Origin: Hygrophila difformis | Lineage: Eukaryota > Streptophyta > Magnoliopsida > Lamiales > Acanthaceae | Length of the DNA stretch: 64,000 nt | Direction of reading: 5' to 3' | Assembly (NCBI GenBank): GCA_030278955.1 | Contig: JAOANR010000004.1 | Coordinates: forward strand, 15,674,428-15,738,427 | Shown: in pieces, positions 11,600 to 23,039 of the stretch | Position numbering within the stretch: the first letter of the stretch is position 1 | Layout: every line of letters begins with the position of its first letter | Translations under genes and position numbers: made by a program | The notes under the pieces: model-generated | Told to the model about the DNA's origin: nothing | What the model saw: the letters and a program-made list of their open reading frames with translations, nothing else | The model's database searches: none

Positions 11600-12343
11600 A
11601 TAAATGGTGTCTAGCATTGAGGAGATGACAGCCAGAGAATCAGGAACGACGGCAGGTGTTTGTGGCAACAGGGTGCTATGAGGCGGTTCGAGAGAAGGTG
11701 GTGGCATAGATCAGTGATAGAGAGACCCATGGCGTTAGGCTTAAGCTGGCAGCAACCAAGGCTCCGACGCAGACAACTGTGGCAGCAGAGAGAGGTTCGT
11801 GCTGCCAGAGAGATGGCGTTGGTGCTCCGGGGCGGCAAGGACAGAGATGGGCGGCCAATTTGCAACGACGTCTGTGTGATGAAGATGGCGGCAGGCTGGA
11901 GAGTTGGCGGAAAAGACTAGGGCAATAAAGATCAACGCGGGCGGCTGCTGCTCGCAGAGCTATGGCAGCAGACAAAAGACAGATGGGCGGCAGACGAGAT
12001 GGCTGCGGTAGAGCTCCCGGCGCCTGAAGTGGTTGTGCGAAGATCTCCAAGGGCGGCAGACAGATGACGATCAGAGAGCTCTAACAATAACTGGGGCGGC
12101 GAACAGAGAGCTCCGGCACTAGAAAGAGAGACCACATGGCAATAGCCAGAACTCGCAGGCAAGCGGCAGACGAAACTAGGGTGGCGGCAAGATGAAGAGA
12201 AAATGAAAAAAAACAAAAATGAGCACTTTTTATCATCTTTCTCAACAATGCCTACTTTTATAAAAATCTAGATGGGCCAGGCTAGTTTAGAACACACATA
12301 TTTGTCTTAGGCATAATCAGACAAATTGCGCAAGGGGGGCATC
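11600..12343 (+). other. GC-rich spacer of the gag-only element
   Basis: GC-rich, purine-biased sequence with dispersed ggcggcaga and cagagagctcc motifs. Open frames on the minus strand are Ser/Pro/Leu-rich composition artefacts without domains. Confidence 0.5.
12331..12340 (+). promoter_or_regulatory. Polypurine tract
   Basis: Purine run caaggggggc, three bases before the TGTTGGG that opens the 3' LTR. Expected plus-strand primer for reverse transcription. Confidence 0.7.
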
Positions 12344-12732
12344 TGTTGGGCCAAGAAATTGGTAGGCCCAATCCACATTGAAAGCGGCCCGGTCAGTCCA
12401 TAAGTCAGCACAATTATTATCAGGTTAAAAGACGACAATTAAGGAGTTGAAGGATGTGACTCTAGCGGTTAGGGCTTCATGACTATATATATTGGAGTTA
12501 GGCGGCTACCCAAGGGACCTCAAATCCACTCTTCAAAGAGCCGCCTTTATTTTTTCTTTCTTTCTTAGCATTTACAGCTTTCCTTTACAGGTTTTATTTA
12601 TCGCTTTCCACAATTCAAATAATTATCGTTTTCGTTCAATTCTTATAATCTTTCAGTTCTTTCAATTTGTAATTCCTATTGTTCATTTAATTCAAAATTC
12701 AAGTATTTTCTCTCGCAAATTTTTACTTTTCA
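12344..12732 (+). repeat. 3' LTR of the gag-only element
   Basis: Direct repeat of the 5' LTR, beginning TGTTGGGCC and ending ...TTTTCA. Homology to the 5' LTR runs through the shared pyrimidine block and the tctctcgcaaatttttac end. Confidence 0.8.
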
Positions 12733-13149
12733 TATAGGATAGAATGGTAAAGACCCCAAGAAATTAAACAATTGATGAAAGATAACTATATAGTAACAAG
12801 TTGTTAGATTGAAATAAATTATGATGCGGTTTTTTCCTGAATATGTACTACTGTTGTATTTTGTTCTAATTTATGGTGTATGATGTCTTAGCATATTAAA
12901 TTCTTTAGTGTTGAAAATGTGTTTGAATGGTAGGGGCGTATACGGTTTGGTACCAAACTCAAACCAAACCACAAAAAAATAATTTTGAAAAATATCGATC
13001 CAAAACATACCATTTTAGTATTTCAAACCAAACCGAAAAGAACGGTTTGGTGCAGTTGGGTTCGGTTTAACCAAATTTTTTAAAACCAAGGAATCCTATG
13101 AATCAAAGTCGTGACAATCCAAACTCCAAAATACTAATTAATTTTTTTT
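12733..13149. other. Intergenic; possible MITE end
   Basis: AT-rich. The segment from about 12929 (tagggg...tatacggtttgg) with repeated ggtttggt/accaaacc motifs resembles common hAT-type MITE termini, but I found no matching right end. Confidence 0.35.
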
Positions 13150-13855
13150 TAAAAAAAATGATAATAATTTTATATAGTAGCTCGCCAGACACCTCAACAG
13201 ATACCCCAGCGGACACCTTAAAAAATGAAAAATTTAAGAAATACTTCCTCTGTTTTTTTATGAGTGCTACGGACCCACCCAGCACGCAGTCTAATGCACA
13301 TTTTTAACCATTAATAACTCATGTTTGGTACAAGTAAAAATTCTAAAAGTTCGATATTAAAAAACTACACGACGAGACGAATCTACAAGAACTAACTTGG
13401 CTATATTTTAACTTGTATAACTATGATAAAACTTTAAGTCAAAGTATTTGTGTAAATAGTGTTATTTGTCAACATGTTGCACGTATTCAAGAACGGAGGA
13501 AGTAAAATAATTTTACGCATTGGTCCGCGGGTCCACCCCGCGGACACCTTAAAATAATAATAATTTTATACATTGGTCCGCCGGTCCACTGGTCTATCCA
13601 GCGGACACCCCAACGGATACTAACAAAATGAAATAATATTTTTACACATTGGCCCGCTGGTCTAGTGGACGCCTTGAAAAATTTAAAAAATTTAAAGAGT
13701 TAATAGTTTTTACATTTCCAAAAAAAAAATCACTATTTATAAAGTACAATAAATATAACATTAAATTGCATCTACTTAAATATTTCCACAATTAAATAAA
13801 AAATAATAATTTTACATAGTTGGCCCATCGGATTACCCTAGCGGACGCCTGGGTG
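13150..13855 (+). repeat. Diverged tandem array of a GCGGACACCTT-type unit
   Basis: At least five diverged units share an AATAATAATTTTAYAYA stretch, then a ttggcccgc-like block, then agcggacacctt. They lie near 13150, 13505, 13555, 13630 and 13800. Two MITEs interrupt the array, at 13244-13502 and from 13856. Confidence 0.6.
13242..13504. mobile_element. Stowaway-like MITE
   Basis: The ends are inverted repeats: TACTTCCTCTGTT at the left, and AACGGAGGAAGTA at the right. The element is about 259 bp and is flanked by TA on both sides (13242-13243 and 13503-13504), as expected for Tc1/mariner-type MITEs. The CTTCCTCYGTT terminus is the common plant signature. No coding capacity. Confidence 0.8.
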
Positions 13856-14489
13856 TAGGGCTGTCAAACGGGCCTAGGCCCGTTGGGCCGGCCCAGCCCG
13901 TGAGGTATTTTTTATGGGCTGGGTTAGCATTTCAGCGGCCCGTTAGAAATTAGGCCCGCCCCGCACCGGCCCGTTCAAAAGTGGGCTGAGGTGGGTTAGG
14001 GCCGGGACGGGCCGGGCCGGGCCAGCCCGTTTGACAGCCCTACTTGTAATTTGTCAACTATTTTGTGTTTTGTGATGTGAAGCTCTAAAAATTTATGTTA
14101 AATTATTGATGGGCTTTGGTAAAGTAATCCTAAAAAATATATGGATAGTCAACATGTTCAAAATTAGAAAGAGCAAAATAACTGTTCAAAATTAGCTCGA
14201 AAAAAACTGTTCTTTTTTTATTTTGCTCTTTCTAATTTTGAACATGTTGACTATCTATAGATAGTCAACATGTTCAAAATTAGAAAGAGCAAAATAAAAA
14301 AAGAACAGTTTTTTTCTATAGTGGGCTAGCCCACTTTGGCCCGCAGCCCGCCTTGGGTTGGGCTGGGTTAGCATTTCAGCGGCCCGTTAGAAATTAGGCT
14401 GGCCCCGCACCGGCCCGTTCAAAAGTGGGCTGAGGTGGGTTAGGACCGGGCCGGGCCGGGCCAGCCCGTTTGACAACCCTACCTGGGTG
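13848..14489. mobile_element. hAT-like MITE with 8-bp target duplication
   Basis: The 8-bp duplication cctgggtg is at 13848-13855 and 14482-14489. Between them is a 626-bp element with inverted ends TAGGGCTGTCAAACGGGC and GCCCGTTTGACAACCCTA. Eight-base duplications and TAGGG termini are typical of hAT elements. Inside, a block with ggttagcatttcagcggcc and ggcccgttcaaaagtgggc is present twice (about 13915-14045 and 14350-14480), so the right terminal region is duplicated. Between the copies sits a perfect palindrome. Non-coding. Confidence 0.85.
14200..14315. repeat. Perfect 116-bp palindrome
   Basis: Arms 14200-14257 and 14258-14315 are exact reverse complements over 58 bases with no spacer, centred on ctatag. 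A further direct copy of most of one arm lies just upstream at about 14145-14180. Single strands could form a 58-bp hairpin. Confidence 0.95.
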
Positions 14490-14702
14490 TACGAATACTA
14501 CTCTCCTATGGCTTTTCTATCATTTTGAAAAGATATATTTTATACATATGATAACTAACTTAGTTTTTGGGCTTGACATGGCAACATGTACAATTATTTT
14601 ATAGTATTTGATTCAACACTCTCCTGTCTCAAGTTGAATAGTTGTCGAATGTATTTTTAACCTTATGAGGGCAAAAATTTATCATCACCTAAGATTAATA
14701 AG

Positions 14703-15547
14703 TGTTGGGAATTATTTAGAGACCTGTAAACAACAATATACATATATCCCATGAACAAAAATTCCCTATCAACTACTAAAATGTTTCTCAATGTTTTACA
14801 GTGTCACTCAATGAAATAAGGAACCAAAATCACAGCTGCAAAATAGGAATTCTTGAAACTCAAATGTGATTAGTGTAAACAAATAATCAAGGCAACATAA
14901 AAGAATGTACTAAATGTGAGTTAGAAATGTAGGGCTCAGATAGCCCATATATGGTACCAAAACCAAGAGCAATCTGTTGGACTCAAGGGTGAAAAATTGG
15001 TGGCTGCTCAATCACCTTAAACCAAGCCACAAACAGCCACACACACAATGGGGCTTCTAATGCACTCACCCACACCCTCACGATGGAGAAAACCTCACTG
15101 CTCTCAAGATACCAAATGAACCGCCACTACTTTGTAACACAGCCTCCCAAGTCTTCTTCGCAACGCACAACACAGCTGGGCTAACATCCACAACTGGAAA
15201 CTCAATGGCACTCACACTCTTTCACTCTCTCACAAACTATACTCAAGCTTGCTGTCACTCAACCACTAAGGGAGTAAGAAAATAAGAGTGAAGAGGAGAC
15301 ACACACAACGGCGTGCAGAGAGAGACACAAATCCGGAGCCCTAATAATAAATCAGAAATATTGGCTATCTACCAATGAAGAGAGTGCACAGGGGTAAAAA
15401 TACTAATGGAGTCTGCAACCATAATTGTAAACTAACATTGAGCACCAAGCATACGAATGGTCACGTGCATCAGATCCAATCATCATGGACTGAAGTGTGT
15501 GGGTTGTTCTTGGGCTAAATTTAGGGGTTAAAGGGCCATAAACAACA
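14703..15547 (-). repeat. 3' LTR of the old Copia-type element
   Basis: 845 bp, TGTTGGG...CAACA on the plus strand. Homologous over its length to 37640-38497 with many substitutions and small indels. On the minus strand it is preceded by the purine-rich ccaaggtggagat, a polypurine-tract candidate. Confidence 0.88.
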
Positions 15548-16869
15548 ATCTCCACCTTGGACCTTTAAACTTGGATTGCTCAAATAGGTATCCAAAAAAT
15601 TTGGGACTTTAAAAAATCTCTTCATCGGCCCATACTTACCATACCAATCTCGGCACGCAGTGCCGTGGTCTCTCATGTAGCATATGTTCATAGCATAGAG
15701 AGGAAAAACAAAACCATATTATCAGTTCTTATCAGTAAGCACAAACTCAAATCATAGTTTTTTATCTTATCAGATTAACATAAACAGAAGCACATTGATC
15801 AAGCACTCATATTTAAAGCTCTTAGCACGTATAGACATAAGAAATAATATCCAGAAATAAAGGCATGAACAATGGCAGCCCAAGAGGCATTAAGCAAATG
15901 GCAATTTTCTCAACATGTAAACACATTGTTACCTTACCCCAAAATAATTGTTTCAATTTCACTTGATTCCCAAGTGAAATTTCACTTGTTTCAATTTCAC
16001 TTGATTCCCAATTTCACATTGTTCACTTGATTCCCAATTTCACTTGATTTCGAAGTGTAATAACATCCTTGAATCTAACACATCCAAGGCACAAAACATA
16101 CCAGATAAAAAATTTTAAAAGCTGCCCACATGTACAAAATAATTTTCCTGATTTTCTGGAATTCACAGATTCATAAAATTATTCTTGTTCCCCTTTATCA
16201 TATTTCAATACAGATAGACTAAGCAAGGAATCAGTTTCAGCTCTACCTTGATTAAAGCCATCATTCTTAGGTTCAATTTCAATTTTATCATCATGCAACA
16301 ATTGCTGACAAGGGGTTTTATCAATTGAATTTTCAGGTAGATTATCAATCAATTTCTCAAGTTCAGTCACACCAAGACTCCACCTCACTGTCAATCATAT
16401 CACAAATTAATTTTGAAAACAAATCATGTTCAATTTTCATGGTAGAGCAAACATAAAAATTTTGCCTTCTAGTTACTTTCAAAAATACTAACGAACCATT
16501 TTATTATTTTCACGACATCATTATTCCATTTTCCCTTAAATCGAATTTTCTCTAAAGTCAAACATGACATCAGATTTAAGTTTATAGCAGGCACATGCGT
16601 CACATCATTTAAACACAAAACAATTCCATTTTCAAACTTCAATGTAATGTGACCAATTCAAAGCACATGGCCTTTATTAAGATTTTCCATGACAACAAAT
16701 TCATTCTCAACAAGATGATATTTTTTAAAGATATGTATATAAGGTGTCATAAGAAATGTTGTGCTTGAATATAGTATCCAATCAAGTTCATTTGAATTTC
16801 TAATTGCACTTCATCAGTAGATTCTTCAAACTTTTCATGTTCAATCACATTATTAGCTTGATTTTCATC
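15548..16869 (-). pseudogene. Protease/pre-integrase remnant and 3' region of the old Copia element
   Basis: Read on the minus strand from 16869, the sequence continues the gag remnant at 25.4 kb without a gap in sense. It includes LNKGHVLxIGHITLKFENGI and DVTHVPAINLNLMS, which match the protease C-terminal and GAG-pre-integrase region of Copia polyproteins (RIGxIxLKFxNG...DVRHVPxLxxNLIS). Several stops are present. The expected integrase and reverse transcriptase never appear. After about 16400 only short frames remain before the LTR. Confidence 0.65.
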
Positions 16870-16874
16870 ATTAC

Positions 16875-17524
16875 TCTTGGTCCCAATTCTTGAGTCGGTA
16901 GTTAATCAGTAAAATGAACAACATGCAAACACAGCAGAACGTAAAGGAATACAGAAAATTAAAGATGAACATGGTGAATTGTTGACCCGGTTCAGATCTC
17001 CTGTCCTACGTCCGGGGGATACCAATCCAGGCGACGATCACTCAACAAGTTCAAAGAAAATACAAAACACTAACTCTAATCTACCAATTCGATCTAGGTG
17101 TTGAAACTCCCCCTCAACATCTAATCTCACTGTGAATGAAAAGAATCAAGTATGATCTTCTCGACTCCTTGTTGACGTTCCTGAATTCCTCCAAACTATC
17201 TCAAGAAAGACTCCTTCCTTGAGTTACAACACGAAAAGATAGAATACAATGAATTACACTCAAGTCATAAAGAAAATACAATCCTTCAGAACTCTAATGA
17301 GTTGAAAAACAAAAATCACTCGCAAGATTTGATCTAATCAGAATGAAGTGTTACTATACTGCCTAAAGACTAAAAACTATATATATAACTAAGAAATCCA
17401 GCAGTCTTTAAAAGCTCCCGGCAGTAAAGGGTCATGACTTGATTGTCTCAAATTGTCATGCTGTTGTTGTTGTGTCATGCTGACAACTTCAGAACTCTGC
17501 ATGAAAGTTAGACGTATACCAACA
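16875..17524 (-). repeat. 3' LTR of the SIRE-like element
   Basis: 650 bp. On the minus strand it starts TGTTGG and ends CCAAGA, so the terminal dinucleotides are TG...GA, not TG...CA. Confidence 0.92.
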
Positions 17525-17540
17525 ATATCCCCCCTCTTTT
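17525..17540 (-). promoter_or_regulatory. Polypurine tract of the SIRE-like element
   Basis: On the minus strand aaaagaggggggatat lies immediately before the TGTTGG start of the 3' LTR. Confidence 0.88.
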
Positions 17541-17900
17541 CATGAAGATGATGATTCATCACAAACAGTCTCAGAAGTATAGGTTCAAGTAAGAAAACAG
17601 AACAGTGATGAGAATCAATAACAACAAACTCAATGAATCAAGTCATTAGAATAAGAAAAAATCAATAAGCATGATAAGTCATTAATCAGTCATGGATCAT
17701 AGAAAAACACATAAAACAAGCATTCATCATCCAGTCAGCAAAAAAATTCACAAGCATCTAAGTAAGTATCCAAGCCATAAAAATCACCATTAGTTACAGT
17801 CCTAAAGTATTTAAAAAGTTCAGTTAAGAAAATACCCCAACCCTGCTGTTCTTACCACCTTTAGACACCCAAAATGAGACTAGTACTCCCCCTTGATGGA

Positions 17901-19415
17901 TCAATCCTCATCGTCTTCATCATCATCACCTGTTGGAGGTCGGTCAAAAGAAGCAGGAAGAAGCTTGAGGATCAGATTGTTCTTCTTGTGAAAAGCAACT
18001 CCAGCATTAATGACTTTGGTAGCTTCTTCATTTTGTTGTAAGATAATCAGCTTCAAGTGATTGATCAGGGCTGTGCCAGTAAGAGGAGGGCCAAGAAGGA
18101 TGTCATTATGTTGGTTCCTCAGCCCATGAGTAGGAGTATTTTGCTTAATGTAGATCGTTTCCTCTTTTGGCACCTTAATCCCAATCTTTGCAAGAAATCG
18201 GGTGATAAGAGCAGGGTATGGAAGTAAATCCAGCTTCCCAATAGAACCACTTGTGTAACCTACCATTTTCTTAAGAACAGACAAACCAAGATTCATTAAA
18301 TTCAAATATTTATCTATGCAAAACATAGTTTTACCCATATGAGCAGAAATCTGGCTTGCATTGGTGGTTGGCATGAAGTTAGAACTGCAGAGACGGAAGA
18401 GACATCCAAATTTCAAGGTAAGATGAGCAGTGCTTAACTGTCCTCGACCAAATTCCACGCTAGTAGTATTGGAAATGACATAGGCCACTTCAGCATTGGA
18501 GTCGGGCATATACTCAATAACATCATCTAGCCTGTCATTGGGTTGAAGCTTCAACAGCAAGGTGATGACCTGAGGATTAATATCCAGAATCTTCCCACGA
18601 ACATAGACTTTTCCTCCAAAGGGTGAGGTAGCATCAAGTACTTCAGGATGAACGTTAGCATAGAACTCCCTCACCAAAGCTGGAGAATAGTATTCCAACT
18701 TGGTAGCCCAAAAGAGAAGACTTGCATCCTCAAGGTATTTTACAAACCCAAGCTCTCGGTAGATGGAGTGAGTGAACTGCTCTTCTGGAATGAACTCACG
18801 AACATTCAACTCCTTAATAAACTTCTGGGAATCCTTATCATAATATTTGAAGTTGAGAGCGACCTGAACAGACATAGAGGGAACAGATTTTGGTCGTTTC
18901 TGAGAAGTTTCAACAGCAACACCCTTGTCTTCCCGTTTGCGAGATCTGGTGGTAGGAGTGCGAGGAGGAGGACGTTGTTGAGGCGTAGCTTCAACATCCG
19001 CAGAAGGTTGTTCTTCCTGGTTTTGAACGTCAGTAGCATCATCATACTGATTTGGATTAAAATCATCTTCCTCCGCTTTCTAAGTTGTCTCAGTGCCTTC
19101 ATCCCAGTCAAAAGCGAACGTCTCTTTCGTAATAGGGGGTAAAGCAGGTGGAGTCGGTGCTGGTAGTGCTCCGGCAGGTGGTAAAGTATCCATTGGCAAC
19201 ACCTCCTGAACATCGTCATCAACATTGTGTTCTGCTTCTTTTCCAAGGTCCTCTGGTACTTTATCAGTAGGTGCCGTCTCTTTTGAAGGAATTTCAGAGG
19301 GGTTGATTTCTAAAATGGGTTCGATAGAAGCTTCAATGGATGGTGTAGCTTCTGTAGTAGGTTTCTCTGAAGTTGGAATTTCAGTGGATGGATTTTAAGA
19401 GGATGAGGATGCCAT
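17901..19415 (-). pseudogene. Extra ORF downstream of pol (env position) in the SIRE-like element
   Basis: An ATG at 19415 opens a frame of about 504 codons that ends at 17901, broken only by TAA at 19397-19395 and TAG at 19082-19080. The first ~180 codons are acidic and rich in Pro, Glu and Ser, with a basic patch near the end of that part. The second part (from the ATG at 18875, 324 aa) contains LVREFYANV and VYVRGKILDINPQVI and ends in an acidic tail. The VREFYAN...VRG pattern resembles the putative plant transposon domain also seen in Athila-type ORFs; that assignment is from memory. I see no signal peptide or transmembrane helix, so an envelope role is not supported. It lies between RNase H and the polypurine tract. 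Confidence 0.6.
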
Positions 19416-19723
19416 ATCTGCAATGCTAGAGAGAAAAACACAACAAGAGAAAAAATAGAAGACGAGTAGAAATGATGAAGAGAAAAACAGACACAAACAC
19501 ACGATTTAAAAAGAACTGAAGTGAGTAATGGAGAACGACGGTTTCGGACGACGTGCATAATGATGGTGGAGAAGACGGTTTCAGTAGTCTGCAAGGAATG
19601 ATAACTTTTTACAGACGTCATATCACACTTTTGGCATTATCCATTCAATTCAATTCTTCAAATCTGCTTGGGCCTGTAGAGATTAGTTACAAAGAAAAAC
19701 AAAGCCCAAAATATAAGTAAGAA

Positions 19724-21774
19724 TTAAGAAGAAAAATAGCTAAGGCCCAGAATGGTTCTTAGCCTTTCAAAGTTGTCTCCATCCATTGCTTTTGTAAGGA
19801 TGTCAGCTCGTTGTTCTGACGACCCAATATGTTGAATGTTACATATGTTGTCTTCCACCAAGTCCCTAATAAAATGATATCGAATGTCAATGTGTTTGTT
19901 TCTGCTATGAAGAACTGGGTTCTTTGAGATGTTTATAGCAATAGTATTGTCACAAAGTACTTGAAATCTTTCCATGATAACGCCATAGTCAGCCAACATT
20001 TGTTTCATCCACATGAGCTGAGAACAAAACATGTAGCTGCTATATATTCTGCTTCTGCTGTGGAAAGTGCAACAATATTTTGCTTTCTTGAGTACCAACT
20101 AACAAGATTATTTCCGAGATAAAAACACCCACCAGTTGTTGATCTTCTGTCATCACAACTACCAGCCCAGTCTGAGTTTGTGTACCCAATGAGATCCAAA
20201 TTTTATCTTTTTGAGTACCAAATACCTAGCTCAAGTGTACCCTTAATATATCTCAGAATCCTTTTAGCAGCTTTAAGATGAGATTCTTTCAGTTGAGATT
20301 GATACCTAGCACAAACTCCAGTACTAAAGGATATATCAGGCTTGGTAGCTGTTAGGTAGAGAAGATTACCAATAATGCTTCTATATAATTTCTGATCAAC
20401 ATCCTTCCCAGATTCATCCTTAGAAAGTTTCTCTTGCTGCCCTAGAGGAGTTCGAACGACCTTGCTATCCTCCATGTGAAATTTTTTCAGCATTTGCCTG
20501 GCATACTTCTCTTGTGATAAAAAGATACCATCCTTAAGTTGTTTGATCTATAAACCTAAGAAGTAATGTAACTCACCCATCATACTCATCTCAAACTCAG
20601 ATTGCATAGCTTCTACAAAACTTTTCCTAAGATGATCTGAAGTAGCTATAAAAATGATATCATCCACATAAACCTGAGCTATGACAAAATCATTGTTAGT
20701 ATGCTTTACAAACAATGTTTTGTCTGCATTACCTCTGATATAGCCATGGTTCACAAGAAATTATGACAATCTTTCATACCAAGCACGGGGTGCTTGTTTA
20801 AGTCCATACAAAGCTCCTTTAACTCTATAAACGTAGTCAGGATGCTCATGATCTTCAAATCCAAGAGGTTGTGCTACATAAATTTCTTCCTTAATTTTTC
20901 CATTCAAAAAGGCTGTCTTTATATCCATCTGGTATAATTTGAAGTTCATACAACATGCAAACGCTAGTAAGATCCTTACAGCTTCCAATCGAGCAACTGG
21001 AGCAAAGGTCTCTCCATAATCCAATCCTTCTATTTGAGTATAACCTTGTGCTACAAGTCTTGCTTTGTTTCTAACAACATTTCCTTGCTCATCTGTCTTA
21101 TTTCTGAAAATCCATTTAGTACCAATGATATTTATGTTGTCAGGCGGTGGTACTAACTTCCAAACAGAATTTCTTTCAAATTGTAACAACTCATCTTGCA
21201 TTGCAGCAATCCAATATTCATCCTTCAGTGCTTCAATAGCATTCTTTGGCTCTGTCTTGGATATGAAACAATTCATTCCAGCCAGTTGTTTATAATCAAG
21301 ATCTTTCTTTTTCCTTGTCTGTCTAGGAGCAGTAACATCACCAATAATATCATTATTTGAATGATGTTTTAATGTACTTGGACCTTTTCTCTTATTGATC
21401 ACAACATCTTCATCTGAAGCATGTTCTTCTTCAGCAACATCAGATGTGTTCTCTTCTATAGTAGGAGTTGTTTCTACTTCAACAGACTGATTACTAGATT
21501 CAGGATCATGAGAAAATGACTGAGGAATTATAGGTAGCTCAATAAAGTCTTCTGACTGCCTCCTATCTGAAAGTTCTTCAAAAATAACATTTGTAGATTC
21601 CACAACCTTCTTGCTTTCAGTAAGATAGACTCTATATGCTTTTGAGTTGTTGGAATAACCCAAGAACTTTCCTTTCTCAGAGCGAGCATCAAACTTTTCA
21701 ACTGTCCCTGTCCCTGTAAACAAGGCATGCACAACCAAAGATATGGAAATATTTAACAGTAGGAAGTTTACCAT
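19724..21774 (-). pseudogene. Copia reverse transcriptase and RNase H (SIRE-like, broken)
   Basis: The reverse transcriptase (RVT_2) runs from about 21260: [46 protein letters not shown] and the catalytic QVYVDDIIF at about 20660. It continues through the PDISFSTG and ILRYIKGTLELG blocks. RNase H follows with GYTNSDWAGSCDDRRSTTGG, STAEAEYIA and, in a shifted frame, NPVLHSRNKHIDIRYHFIRD. In-frame stops separate the pieces at 20761, 20548 and 20203, and a frameshift lies near 20100. All catalytic motifs are still legible. The upstream linker (about 21700-21300) is acidic and variable. Confidence 0.92.
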
Positions 21775-22916
21775 TCCAAACCTGATAAGGCGTGTAGTTG
21801 GTGTGTGGTCTCAACAACACCCTGTTTGCTACATGGCATGCTGTGTTTACAGATTCTTCCCAAAAAGATTTTGAGAGAGTACTTCCATACAACATGGATC
21901 TAGCCATCTCCTGAAGAGTTCTGTTCTTCCTTTCAACTACACCATTTTGTTGAGGTGTGTTGGGGGCAGAGAACTCTTGTTTAATTCCATGATTGTTGCA
22001 AAAGTCTATAAATTGTTGATTTTCAAATTCCTTTCCATGGTCCGTTCTGATTCTGGAGATTTTCTGTTGCTTTTGATTCATAAGCTTCAAGCTGAGGTTC
22101 TCAAAGTGCTCAAATGTTTCATCCTTTGACCTGAGAAATAGCACCCAAGTGAATCTAGAATAATCATCAATAACAACTAAAATGTACCTCTTTCCATTTA
22201 GACTTTCAACTTCAGTAGGACCCATAAGATCCATATGAATGAGTTCAAGACAGTGTGTAGTGTTGATGCCTTCCACTTTCTTGTGTTGAGATTTTGTTTG
22301 CTTTCCTTTTGCACAGCCTTCACAAGTAAGATTGGTGTTTTGTGTAGTTTGAGCAATCCTCTGACAGCACCTGAAATACTTAATTTGTACAAAGTTTGAT
22401 AATTCAAGTGTGCCATCCTTCTATGCCAAAGGCTAGTAAGATCCTCCTTTGTAATTAGTGCCCTGTCGACAGTTTCCTTCAAGGTATAGCAATTATTGCT
22501 ATATCTACCACGAGACATAATACACTCATTATCTTTAAAAACATAACAAGTATTCTGTCAAATAGCACTAAAGATCTTTCATCACATAATTGGCTTATAG
22601 AAATTAAATTTGTGGTCAAGCCTTTAACAAAATAGACTTTAGAAAGATTAGAGAGAACTCCCTTGTCAATTGAGCCATAGCCTGTGATTTTGCTTTTAAC
22701 TCCATCTCCAAACATCACTTCACCACAGTCTTGCTCTCTAAAGTTTTGAAGTATGTTCCTTGATCCAGTCATATGCCTTGAGCATCCCGAATCAAAGTAC
22801 CATTTCACATCTTTTTGTTGTTCCTGCAAAGATAAAACAACTAGACCAACAGATTGCTTATAGGAAATTTTTGGTACCCATGCTTTTCGGATTTGAATCT
22901 TCTTTTGTAGTTCCAA
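21698..22916 (-). pseudogene. Copia protease and integrase (SIRE-like, frameshifted)
   Basis: Three overlapping frames cover this part. First, WYFDSGCSRHMTGSRN carries the aspartic protease DSG. Next, LWHRRMAHLN and a C-x2-C-like segment form the GAG-pre-integrase zinc-binding region. Then the integrase core appears: HMDLMGPTEVESLNGKRYIL with the first Asp, RIRTDHGKEFEN with the second, and NTPQQNGVVERKNRTLQEMA with the Glu. The frame changes twice (near 22490 and 22230), so no single polyprotein is made. It directly follows gag on the minus strand and precedes reverse transcriptase in Copia order. Confidence 0.92.
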
Positions 22917-23039
22917 TGATGGCCAGACTACTGGTTTCCCATTGATAAGATCTCGAACAATTCTTAAGCATGTGTCAGCTTGATGTCATGGTAGTCCACA
23001 ATATATGCAATCTTTGGAATCATGTGGTGCAATATTGAC

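Larger units (their letters stand above)
8967..12732 (+). mobile_element. Gag-only Ty3/Gypsy-type LTR retrotransposon (non-autonomous)
   Basis: Two LTRs (8967-9351 and 12344-12732) in direct orientation share long stretches with many substitutions. The left LTR is followed by a candidate primer-binding site (ttggcacgcccaatggg, near 9356) and the right one is preceded by a polypurine tract (caaggggggc, about 12331-12340). Both LTRs start TGTT. The internal region is under 3 kb, has a decayed gag of the Tat-like type and no protease, reverse transcriptase or integrase. I found no 5-bp target duplication. Confidence 0.8.

Noticed and set aside
11477..12216. Several overlapping Ser/Pro/Leu-rich minus-strand frames
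   Set aside because: They lie in a GC-rich, purine-biased spacer of an LTR element, overlap each other in several frames and have no domain; composition explains them.
8967..12732. Target duplication for the gag-only element
   Set aside because: The flanks cattc and tatag do not match, so no duplication is claimed; an LTR end may have been eroded.
17901..19415. Retroviral-type envelope gene
   Set aside because: It is in the right position, but no signal peptide, membrane helix or cleavage region is visible, so only an extra ORF is claimed.
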